Below are positions 8,971-16,245 of a stretch of 23,342 bases of DNA, piece by piece. The stretch lies in NCBI GenBank assembly GCA_964342485.1, contig CAYFFO010000031.1, positions 1-23,342 of the forward strand, in the 5' to 3' direction. Source of the DNA: CAYFFO01 sp964342485 (GTDB lineage: Bacteria; Chloroflexota; Dehalococcoidia; Lucifugimonadales; CAJWER01). The notes below the pieces were generated by a model that was not told where the DNA came from, made no database searches, and saw only the letters and a list, made by a program, of their open reading frames with translations. The position numbers and the translations under genes are program-made. Positions within the stretch are counted from its first letter, which is position 1; each line of letters begins with the position of its first letter.

Positions 8971-9870
8971 TTGCCTAAAAATATCATGGACCGCTTACAC
9001 AATAATGAACTCCTATTAATGGATGGAGGAACAGGCACGGAATTACAACGAAGAGGAATCGGTATAGCACGAGGCATAACACCTGGCGGAGATATTGGTC
9101 CATGGTCAGCCAGAGCCCTGAGTGAATCTCCGGAAACTGTAAGTGCGGTACACGAAGACTATTTGAAGGCGGGGGCTGACATAATTATCACGAACACGTT
9201 TTGGAGTAATCCTACAAGGCTTGAAATGGATGGTATAGGTGATAGGTGGAAAGAGTATAACAAGATAGGCGGTGAACTTGCTGTAAAAGCAAGAGATTCT
9301 ATCAATCCAGATGCATATGTAGCAGCCGGAATAGCTCCACCAGATAACGATTATCCTGACACGTTCAAAGAACTACGCGGACAGGCAGAAGTATTAGCGG
9401 AAACAGGGGTAGACATATTGTTACCTGAATACGTCGGATCTTTCAACGACTGCCAGCAGGCAGTGGATGCTTGCTCAGGAATAGGATTACCAGTTTTTCT
9501 TGGAGTCAAGCACGTGAATGAGCGAATGAAAGATCCTGTTGGACTTGTTAAGGCACTGGAAGGGCGAAAAGTCGATGCGATACTTGCAATGTGTACACTA
9601 CCTGACCTGACTTCAGAACGGCTACCGGAATTGAGAAAAGCATTCGATGGAGTAATAGGAGTCTATGCAAATATAGGGTATGAAACCCCTAGCAAAGTAA
9701 CTGGTGATCCAAACCAGCAAATGAGGCAAATAAATTGGGGAAATAACTCCCCCGAAAAATATGCAGCTTACGGAAAAGAATGGATTAATATGGGCGCCCA
9801 GATTATCGGAGGGTGCTGTGCGACTGGACCAGAACACATAGAAGCTTTGAAACCTATAGTCAAAGGATAA
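8971..9870 (+). CDS. homocysteine S-methyltransferase family protein (zinc, TIM barrel)
   Basis: The 299-residue protein covers one complete S-methyl-trans domain. It begins with LLMDGGTGTELQRRG near residue 15 and carries the three expected zinc ligands: Cys208 (AMCTLPD) and the Cys282-Cys283 pair in GGCCATGPEHI. Characterised members move a methyl group to homocysteine from S-methylmethionine, betaine or a corrinoid protein. The methyl donor cannot be read from sequence. The cobalamin and folate modules of MetH are absent. The start is TTG at 8971, chosen because CAGGAAA lies about seven bases upstream and the protein then starts just before the conserved N-terminal block. It ends 22 bp from a convergent gene. 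Confidence 0.87.
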   Translation: MPKNIMDRLHNNELLLMDGGTGTELQRRGIGIARGITPGGDIGPWSARALSESPETVSAVHEDYLKAGADIIITNTFWSNPTRLEMDGIGDRWKEYNKIGGELAVKARDSINPDAYVAAGIAPPDNDYPDTFKELRGQAEVLAETGVDILLPEYVGSFNDCQQAVDACSGIGLPVFLGVKHVNERMKDPVGLVKALEGRKVDAILAMCTLPDLTSERLPELRKAFDGVIGVYANIGYETPSKVTGDPNQQMRQINWGNNSPEKYAAYGKEWINMGAQIIGGCCATGPEHIEALKPIVKG

Positions 9871-9892
9871 TCCTAAGACAAATACTTACAAT

Positions 9893-10804
9893 TCAGGTCA
9901 ATTGAAGCCAATCGTGTCCATGTTCATCAAAACGGGAGTACAAATCCAAAACTGCCCGATTTGAAATTGGAAGCTCCTCTTCAACCAATTTTACGTTCGA
10001 CAATACATGTTCAGGATTGTGTGTTCCTACAATCACTGTATCTACTTCCTGGCTGGCTAATACAAATCCCATTGATAAAATATGAGGACTAGCTGGACTG
10101 TCCGCAATCGGACCCTTCTCAGACATTATTCCGTAGCGTCGAAAATATTCATCAGCATATGGGTAAGGAGATCTGGATTTACCCCAAGCTCCATTGCCAA
10201 CAGGACGCTTTACTATAATCCCTACACCTTTATCCTCTGCAGCTGCCAAAAGGCCTTTAGTCCGAGCATGCTGTTCTACAAGATTGTAGCTAGTCTGCAA
10301 AGTATCAAACCTACCACTTTCAACAGCCCACATCGCTTCAGCATTATCACCACTATGTCCAATGAAACGTGTCTTACCTAGTTCCTTGGCTCGTTCAAGT
10401 GCTTCTATAACTTCTCCTTTCAGCAATTCTTCCATAGGACAAGTATGTATTTGCACCAAATCAAGGTAATCAGTATTAAGACGTTTCAAACTACGATCAA
10501 TACTATCTTGTATCGTTTTTCCACTCCAGGGCACTCCTTTAGCATCACCAGTAATGTGACCAGCTTTAGTTGCCAGGTAATATTCATCTCGTCTATGAGA
10601 AACCGTGGTACCAATCATGGTCTCAGTATCGCCATAACAGGCTGCAGTATCTAATAGATTTATCCCACTATCCAGAGCATTGTTAAGAACCTTAGAAGCC
10701 AGTTTCAAGTCGTTGCTGGAATCTTCGTGACGTGGTATCTCGGCAAGACCAAGCCCCAATACACTTATTAGCATTCCCGTATTGCCAAGTTCTCGCTTTT
10801 CCAT
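9893..10804 (-). CDS. aldo/keto reductase
   Basis: Counted from the ATG at 10804, the protein has 303 residues and the AKR tetrad is present: Asp52 and Tyr57 in LLDTAACYGD, Lys80 in LATKAG, and His120 in VQIH. The C-terminal VDTVIVGTHNPEHV is the usual NADP-phosphate-binding stretch. A longer frame begins at a TTG at 10810, but AGGAGGG at 10818-10812 sits directly against that TTG and seven bases from the ATG, so the ATG is the real start. It is the last gene of a probable three-gene - strand operon with the neighbouring reductase and the hydroxyacid dehydrogenase. Substrate is unknown; it should reduce or oxidise a carbonyl/alcohol pair with NADP(H). Confidence 0.9.
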   Translation of the reverse strand: MEKRELGNTGMLISVLGLGLAEIPRHEDSSNDLKLASKVLNNALDSGINLLDTAACYGDTETMIGTTVSHRRDEYYLATKAGHITGDAKGVPWSGKTIQDSIDRSLKRLNTDYLDLVQIHTCPMEELLKGEVIEALERAKELGKTRFIGHSGDNAEAMWAVESGRFDTLQTSYNLVEQHARTKGLLAAAEDKGVGIIVKRPVGNGAWGKSRSPYPYADEYFRRYGIMSEKGPIADSPASPHILSMGFVLASQEVDTVIVGTHNPEHVLSNVKLVEEELPISNRAVLDLYSRFDEHGHDWLQLT

Positions 10805-10893
10805 ATTCAAACCCTCCTGAAAAACTTCATCCCTATATTCTTATCGTAAATAAAAACTCCTGAATTACATATCGATACAAACTCATTTTATCA

Positions 10894-11877
10894 CTAGACC
10901 CAATTAGACATTTCATCTCGTAAGTTCGTAGATATTCCACTCTCAAAAGCATTCACAGCATTATCTATTTGTTTTTTATTACGTGCCCCGATCAGTATTG
11001 ATGTTACATCCTGATTAGCCAATGCCCAGGCGATAGCTAGTTGTACTCCTGGGACACCAATTTTCACTTCCAGTTCCTTTAGAAGATCTAAGATGCGAAA
11101 ATTCCGATCAGAAAAATACTGATCGGCGTGCGATGGCATAATATGGTATCTACTGCCCTTGGGCCATTTATCAGGATCTCTAACATATTTGCCAGACAAA
11201 AATCCTGCTGCAAGCGGACTATAGGCCGTAACCGCGAGCTTCTCCTTCCTACAAAGAGGCAAAAGGTCGTTTTCTATATCAGTTAAAACAATGCTATATG
11301 GTAACTGAAGAACTTGAAAACCTGGCAAATCAAATTGATCGCTTATTTTCAGAGCCTCTATAACCTGTAATACACTGTGATTCGCTGCCCCTATAACTCT
11401 CGTTCTACGCGAATATACCTCTTCAGCCATTGCCCCAATTGTCTCATCAAGCGGTACATCATCGTAGGGACGATGCAATTTATATATATCAACATAATCA
11501 GTATCAAAATGATTAAGGCTTCGTTCTAAAGACTTCTTGATATTCTCTGGAGTCCCTCCAGAACCTACCTTAGTACATAATGTCACCTGGTCCCTACATC
11601 CACGAGATTTAAGCCAACGTCCAATGATTTTCTCAGAAGAATACATCTCTAAAGTGGTCTCCCGTTGATCCTCGGTACCAAAAACCTCTTTCCTAGCGGC
11701 AAATGACTGTCCGCCACCATATAAGTCGCCAGTGTCAAATAATGTTATCCCGTTTTCAAAAGCATAATCCATTAGTTCAAATGAAGTATTCTCATCAACT
11801 TCCCTACCCCAATTACCACCACCAAGACCAATTGAACTTATCTTTACTCCAGATTTACCTATATCTGTTTTATCCAT
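10894..11877 (-). CDS. aldo/keto reductase (second paralog)
   Basis: The 327-residue protein has all four AKR catalytic residues: Asp48 and Tyr53 in LFDTGDLYGGG, Lys103 in LCTKVGSGG, and His135 in YKLHRP. The overall pattern, including LTAYSPLAAGFLSGKY-like text (here VTAYSPLAAGFLSGKY) and the late SILIGARNKKQIDNAV, is that of the voltage-gated potassium channel beta/YajO-like branch. It differs clearly from the neighbouring aldo/keto reductase, so the pair is not a recent duplication. The ATG at 11877 has an AAAGGA site about ten bases upstream. It lies 65 bp after the hydroxyacid dehydrogenase and 89 bp before the other reductase in the direction of transcription. Confidence 0.9.
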   Translation of the reverse strand: MDKTDIGKSGVKISSIGLGGGNWGREVDENTSFELMDYAFENGITLFDTGDLYGGGQSFAARKEVFGTEDQRETTLEMYSSEKIIGRWLKSRGCRDQVTLCTKVGSGGTPENIKKSLERSLNHFDTDYVDIYKLHRPYDDVPLDETIGAMAEEVYSRRTRVIGAANHSVLQVIEALKISDQFDLPGFQVLQLPYSIVLTDIENDLLPLCRKEKLAVTAYSPLAAGFLSGKYVRDPDKWPKGSRYHIMPSHADQYFSDRNFRILDLLKELEVKIGVPGVQLAIAWALANQDVTSILIGARNKKQIDNAVNAFESGISTNLRDEMSNWV

Positions 11878-11942
11878 GTAGTCGATATCCTTTATCTGTT
11901 AAAGTAACCCTGCTTTCCTTTAAGCAGCATAGATTACTAAAG

Positions 11943-12929
11943 TTAAGCTATAAAAGGAAGCATATCTTTAGTCACTCTGTGAACCTGAGATTCTCCAGCA
12001 ACAAATCTTAGGAGTTCCTTTACAGCAAGAGCACCAGTCCGATACGATTTTGGCCCGGCTATATGAGGGGTAAGAATGACATTTGGCAACGTTCTAAGAA
12101 GACTATTAAAGGATGGAGGTTCCGGACTAGTGACATCCAAAAAAGCAAATAGCCTGCCTTTTTCCAATTCTTTTATTAAAGCATATTCATCAATATTATC
12201 ACCACGCGATGTGTTGATAATTACAGTATTATCCTTCATTAATTTAAAATGTCTGCCATTTATTAAATGGTAAGTTTCAGGCAACATAGGAGCATGACAT
12301 GTAATAATTTCACTACTGGCTGATATCGTATCCAGGTCAGAAAGCTCAACTCCCAGTCTAGATGCATCATTTTTATCTAAATATGGATCATACAATAAAA
12401 TTCTTGCATCGTAAGGTTTTAATAAATCAATAACCCTTCTACCAACATGGCTTGCACCAATAACACCTACGGTCCTCCTGTATAGTGTTCTTACATTATC
12501 TCTATCAACAGGTACATTTTCAGACATTTGTCTAGATAACGGTAATATATTACGTAATCCTATAGTCATGCATGCGATGGTCATTTCGGCAACATCATCA
12601 GCTATCGCAGGAGCGGCACTTGTCACTATTAACCCTCTTTCCCATACTTCATCACTAACTATATTTTTAATCGAGCCGGCAGCATGGGCCAAGATCTTTA
12701 AATTCGAAGTACATCGCAGTATAGAATTAGTGATCTGGACAGTGCCCCATGATGAAATAGCCCCTGTCATACCTTCTAAAAACTGACATACCTCATTCGC
12801 AGACAAATCTCGATCAAATGGATTCATCTTAATATTATAAAACTCACCTAATTTAGTTAAGTCGTTGTGGCTGATAATACGTTCTCTAAGGGATTTTCGT
12901 ACCAGAATACCGACCTCGGGTTTTTTCAT
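11943..12929 (-). CDS. D-isomer-specific 2-hydroxyacid dehydrogenase family protein
   Basis: The 328-residue protein has a catalytic domain split around an NAD-binding Rossmann domain. The dinucleotide loop reads GVIGASHVGRR, so the middle Gly of GxGxxG is Ser160 (G158-A-S-H-V-G163). Asp181 in LLYDPY is the residue that favours NAD over NADP. The catalytic triad is complete: Arg242 in INTSRGD, Glu270 in TSPEPP, and His289 in TPHIAG. Members reduce 2-ketoacids or oxidise D-2-hydroxyacids (lactate, glycerate, phosphoglycerate). No ACT domain is present, so it is not a typical SerA. The ATG has GGAGAA nine bases upstream. It is the first gene of the likely - strand operon with the two aldo/keto reductases. 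Confidence 0.9.
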   Translation of the reverse strand: MKKPEVGILVRKSLRERIISHNDLTKLGEFYNIKMNPFDRDLSANEVCQFLEGMTGAISSWGTVQITNSILRCTSNLKILAHAAGSIKNIVSDEVWERGLIVTSAAPAIADDVAEMTIACMTIGLRNILPLSRQMSENVPVDRDNVRTLYRRTVGVIGASHVGRRVIDLLKPYDARILLYDPYLDKNDASRLGVELSDLDTISASSEIITCHAPMLPETYHLINGRHFKLMKDNTVIINTSRGDNIDEYALIKELEKGRLFAFLDVTSPEPPSFNSLLRTLPNVILTPHIAGPKSYRTGALAVKELLRFVAGESQVHRVTKDMLPFIA

Positions 12930-13001
12930 TTCAATGTTCTCCAGTCATCTAATTAGGTATAACAGATCACTATATCCAGTGGAATAGATGCGCACAATCT
13001 G

Positions 13002-13015
13002 CTAGTCTCGACTAG
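13002..13015. promoter_or_regulatory. inverted repeat CTAGTC-TC-GACTAG in a divergent promoter region
   Basis: Two perfect six-base half sites are separated by two bases. They lie in the 128-bp space between the divergently transcribed hydroxyacid dehydrogenase and the thioredoxin-like gene, 42 bp upstream of the latter's ATG. The size and place suit an operator, but no regulator gene is near and a 6+6 repeat can occur by chance. Confidence 0.25.
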
Positions 13016-13057
13016 GTCAAAACTAATCTAATAACAGGATGTGATTTCTTCACCACG

Positions 13058-13543
13058 ATGGAAATGATTTTTAACAGGTATTCATTCATTATAATAGCTT
13101 TGATTTTAATTACCGTATTAACAGTGGTTGGTTGGAGATTTTTTGGCATAAAGTTTGGAACATGTACTTTGATTATAAGCATCCTGACGCTTATAACTTT
13201 CCAACTTACCTTTAGCTCTACATCGGATAAATATTCCAATTTTGAAGACTTCAACAAAAATATATATTCAGGGAAACCTGTCCTTTTATTTTTATATTCT
13301 AATTTCTGAGTAGCCTGCCTATCGGCTAAGCCTGGAGTTGACAGGCTAGAATCCCAGATAAACAATCAAATAACCGTTATTAGGATCAATATCCAATCTG
13401 ATATTGGAAATAAAGTCAAAGAACAATACAATTTAACAATGGTACCGAGCTTTGTGATTTTCAATTCACAAGGGCAAAAAATATTAGAACAATCTGGAAT
13501 TATACCAACTAAACAATTAATCTCTTCATTGGATTTATCATGA
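13058..13543 (+). CDS. membrane-anchored thioredoxin-like selenoprotein candidate (UxxC), TGA read as Sec84
   Basis: Read through the in-frame TGA at 13307-13309, this gives a 161-residue protein. Two hydrophobic helices (about 9-28 and 33-52) are followed by a thioredoxin domain: KPVLLFLYSNF, then codon 84 = TGA, then VACLSAKP, then a helix, then a beta strand with MVPSFVIF. Aligned with thioredoxin ([20 protein letters not shown]), the TGA falls on the first active-site Cys and Cys87 on the second; Pro130 is the conserved cis-Pro. No other stop interrupts the frame until TGA at 13541. A hairpin with bacterial SECIS features follows the TGA. Likely role: membrane-tethered thiol-disulfide or peroxide redox. 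The start could also be ATG at 13064; neither has a good ribosome site. The alternative is a pseudogene with one nonsense change. The first 83 residues alone would lack the redox motif. Confidence 0.72.
13326..13349 (+). promoter_or_regulatory. candidate bacterial SECIS hairpin downstream of the UGA codon
   Basis: The stem is AGCCTG (13329-13334) pairing perfectly with CAGGCT (13342-13347). It extends by T27-A48 and C26-G49 (last digits of 133xx) past a bulged A13328. The apical loop GAGTTGA (13335-13341) is seven bases and begins with G. It starts 25 bases after the UGA. These values sit inside the published description of bacterial SECIS elements: loop of 3-14 nt, G in the first two loop positions, about 16-37 nt from the UGA. 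Folding energy was not computed. Confidence 0.6.
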
Positions 13544-13633
13544 TTTATAAACCCTAGATGCAATTCTATAAAAAACTAAAAATGGCTGATATAGGTAAGG
13601 CGCGACAATATATTAATTTATGAGGTATTCATT

Positions 13634-14836
13634 TTGAACAATAAAAACCAATTACCTCTTACTGGCACACGGGTTCTAGCTTTTGAACAATATGGCGCCG
13701 GTCCCTGGGGTACCGTACATCTGGCAGACATGGGTGCCGAGATTATCAAAATAGAAAATCCAGACACTGGAGGAGATGTTGCAAGGTATGTGCCTCCATA
13801 CACTTCTAAAGAAGACAGTATCTATTTTCAGAGTTTCAATAGAAGCAAAAAAAGTATCACTCTAAACCTGAAACATCCAAAATCAAAAGAAATTCTAGAT
13901 AGACTGGTTACATGCAGCGATGCAGTTTTCAATAACTTACGTGGAGATCTGCCAAGTAAACTTGGACTCGACTATCCAGCTTTAGGCAAAATCAAACCTT
14001 CAATAGTATGTTGTTCACTATCTGCTTTTGGTAGAAACGGGCCTAGAGCAAGTGAACCCGGCTATGATTATATTATGCAAGCCTACGCTGGCTGGATGAG
14101 TATAACCGGGGAGCCGGAATCACCGCCACAGAAAGCCGGTCTATCTATGGTCGATTATAGTGGAGGTTTGATGGCAGCTCTAGGAATGGTTAGTGCAATA
14201 CTTGGTGCCAGATCCACAGGTCAGGGTTGTGACGTTGACGTAAGTCTTTTTGACAACGCTATAGCTCATTTGGCCTATCTAGGTGCCTGGCATCTGACAG
14301 AAGGATATCAGCCACAACGATGGCCAGATTCTTCGCATCCATCGCAGGTGCCATCTCAAGTTCTGCCAACTAAGGACGGGTGGCTTGTTGTTATGTGTGC
14401 TAAAGAAAAATTCTATGAAAACCTCGTTACTATATTGGGAGCACCTGAACTAGCAATAGACCCTAGATTCAAAACGTTTAAAGACAGACTCGACAACAGA
14501 CATCTCCTAGGAAACCTTTTAAAAAAATTATCTTCAAAAAAAACAACTTCTGTATGGCTTAGTGAACTCAGAGGCAAAGTGCCATGTGCACCAGTAAACA
14601 CGGTGGAACAGGCACTAAAAGATCCCTTAATAGAGCAAAATCGGATGATTACTTCAGCTGAACACCCAGATCTAGGAACTATAAAACAACCAGCTAACCC
14701 AATAAAAATTGGTGATTTAAATCCCAACCATAGACTTGGTCCGAAGCTTGGTGAGCATACCGATAAAATACTTCAAGACTATGCCAATGCAACTAAAGCT
14801 GAAATAGAAACATGGCGGACTGAAGGTGTTATATGA
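13634..14836 (+). CDS. CaiB/BaiF family (class III) CoA-transferase
   Basis: The 400-residue protein is a full-length class III CoA-transferase. It starts with LPLTGTRVLAFEQYGAGPWGT and has the NRSKKSITLNLKHPKSKEIL motif at about 69-88. The catalytic Asp174 lies in SMVDYSGGLMAALG and would form the aspartyl-CoA thioester. The C-terminal PVNTVEQALKDP is also standard. Members move CoA between carboxylic acids such as carnitine, formate/oxalate, benzylsuccinate or mesaconate; the acids used here are unknown. The start is TTG at 13634 with GAGG eight bases upstream. It ends 20 bp from a convergent MFS transporter gene and lies 90 bp after the thioredoxin-like candidate on the same strand. Confidence 0.93.
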   Translation: MNNKNQLPLTGTRVLAFEQYGAGPWGTVHLADMGAEIIKIENPDTGGDVARYVPPYTSKEDSIYFQSFNRSKKSITLNLKHPKSKEILDRLVTCSDAVFNNLRGDLPSKLGLDYPALGKIKPSIVCCSLSAFGRNGPRASEPGYDYIMQAYAGWMSITGEPESPPQKAGLSMVDYSGGLMAALGMVSAILGARSTGQGCDVDVSLFDNAIAHLAYLGAWHLTEGYQPQRWPDSSHPSQVPSQVLPTKDGWLVVMCAKEKFYENLVTILGAPELAIDPRFKTFKDRLDNRHLLGNLLKKLSSKKTTSVWLSELRGKVPCAPVNTVEQALKDPLIEQNRMITSAEHPDLGTIKQPANPIKIGDLNPNHRLGPKLGEHTDKILQDYANATKAEIETWRTEGVI

Positions 14837-14856
14837 GTGTGTTAATTTGTTAAATC

Positions 14857-16044
14857 TCACTTTGTAAAGCGTGAAAAGCGGGTCGAAAACAGTAACATAG
14901 TAGGTAATAATAATACTGTCCCTCCGAACAAAAAAGCGCTCTGTATGCCAAACCTATCTGATATCAATCCTACGATATATGGAATAAATATACTTACAAC
15001 TCCTGATCCATAAATTAACGATACTACTGTAGATTGGGTTATACCTTGTGCCAAATCCAAGGCAGCAGCAACAAAAAGATGATGAAGCGGTATTGCAAAG
15101 GCACCATTTAATACGATCAAGAAAAAAAGTTGTATACCAGGCCGCACAATACCGATTCCAAAAGCCACTAAAGAAATCAAACCAGTAGTTGATGTAAGTA
15201 TTATCTTCCTCCCAAATTTATCGGATAAATATCCCAATAACGGTTGCGTCATAATACCCGCAGCCTGTGATATAGATAACACAACTGCAACAGTAGCAAA
15301 ACTATACCCAAGATCCTCTCTGAGATAGAGTGATAAAAATCCAGTCACACCTGTTTCCCCGATACTTCTTAATGCAGAAGCCAATATTAATATTAAAAGC
15401 AAGCGATCTTTCAATAAATTTAACAGTGATGCAACATATCCAGTAAATCCGTCACGAGGATTTTCTTCATCAGTACTGTTTCCTCGAATAAGCAGAAGTA
15501 CTCCTATGGCTACCAAAAGTGAAGGAAATATACTCAGTTTTAATACATCTCTCCAGAACATAAAACTAAGTAAAGAAGCAACAACAGGAGGGCCAAGAAC
15601 TTCACCAAGGCTTGCTCCCATCCCGTGAAGAGAGACAACAAACCCTCTTTGTTCAGGAAAATTCCTTGATAGTTCTCCTAAAGCAGGTGGGTGAAACATT
15701 GACGGGCCAATAGCAACTATAAACATAACAACTACCATTGCTAAATAAAAATTAATGAACCCAGCAAGAGAAAGTGATGCTCCCATTAAAAACAGGGATA
15801 AAGATATAATTAATCCAGCCCGTTTATTAAACCTATCACCTAAGTAACCAGCCAACATAGTCCCTATCCACCACGCAATAGCACTAGCCGTGCCAAACGA
15901 TCCGAACTGAGCTCTATTCAAGGACATCCCCATCTTGATCTCTGGCATAATTAATGATTGGTGACCAGAGTGATATATATGTTTTATCGAATGTGCAAAA
16001 AATATTGTTGCTGCTACAACTTTACGACGCCTAGATCTTTCCAA
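14857..16044 (-). CDS. major facilitator superfamily transporter
   Basis: The 395-residue protein is highly hydrophobic with about twelve membrane segments. An MFS motif A lies after helix 2 (GYLGDRFNKRAGL, about 66-78), and its second-half counterpart is GYLSDKFGRKIIL. The N-terminal half is close to the length of six helices, and the loop between halves carries the charged NSTDEENPRDG stretch. The start is TTG at 16044, supported by AAGGGAG ten bases upstream; the first residues MERSRRRK give the positive inside N-terminus expected. It faces a convergent CoA-transferase gene and is divergent from the metallohydrolase gene, so uptake or export of an organic acid or a related small molecule is possible. 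The substrate cannot be assigned. Confidence 0.92.
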   Translation of the reverse strand: MERSRRRKVVAATIFFAHSIKHIYHSGHQSLIMPEIKMGMSLNRAQFGSFGTASAIAWWIGTMLAGYLGDRFNKRAGLIISLSLFLMGASLSLAGFINFYLAMVVVMFIVAIGPSMFHPPALGELSRNFPEQRGFVVSLHGMGASLGEVLGPPVVASLLSFMFWRDVLKLSIFPSLLVAIGVLLLIRGNSTDEENPRDGFTGYVASLLNLLKDRLLLILILASALRSIGETGVTGFLSLYLREDLGYSFATVAVVLSISQAAGIMTQPLLGYLSDKFGRKIILTSTTGLISLVAFGIGIVRPGIQLFFLIVLNGAFAIPLHHLFVAAALDLAQGITQSTVVSLIYGSGVVSIFIPYIVGLISDRFGIQSAFLFGGTVLLLPTMLLFSTRFSRFTK

Positions 16045-16245
16045 ATTAAATTAACTCCCTTAAGAAAATAGATAAACTTGAAATTTCGACTAAAGTAGGT
16101 TTTCATAACAACCACAATTGGAACTCAGGATAATAGACAACATTTAAAATATACAACCAAGATACTATGGTTTACACATATAATCAGCCCTTGATAAACC
16201 AAAATAAAGCTAAATTAAATTTGAACCTATCAGGAGACACAAAAT

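Noticed and set aside
9870..9893. Possible bidirectional terminator between convergent genes
   Set aside because: The 22-bp gap holds no GC-rich hairpin or T run; the same holds for the gaps at 14837-14856 and 19719-19730.
13058..13309. An 83-residue stand-alone membrane protein ending at the TGA
   Set aside because: It would stop right before the thioredoxin active-site Cys, while the downstream frame encodes the rest of a thioredoxin fold. Read-through explains the sequence better; a nonsense-mutated pseudogene remains the alternative.
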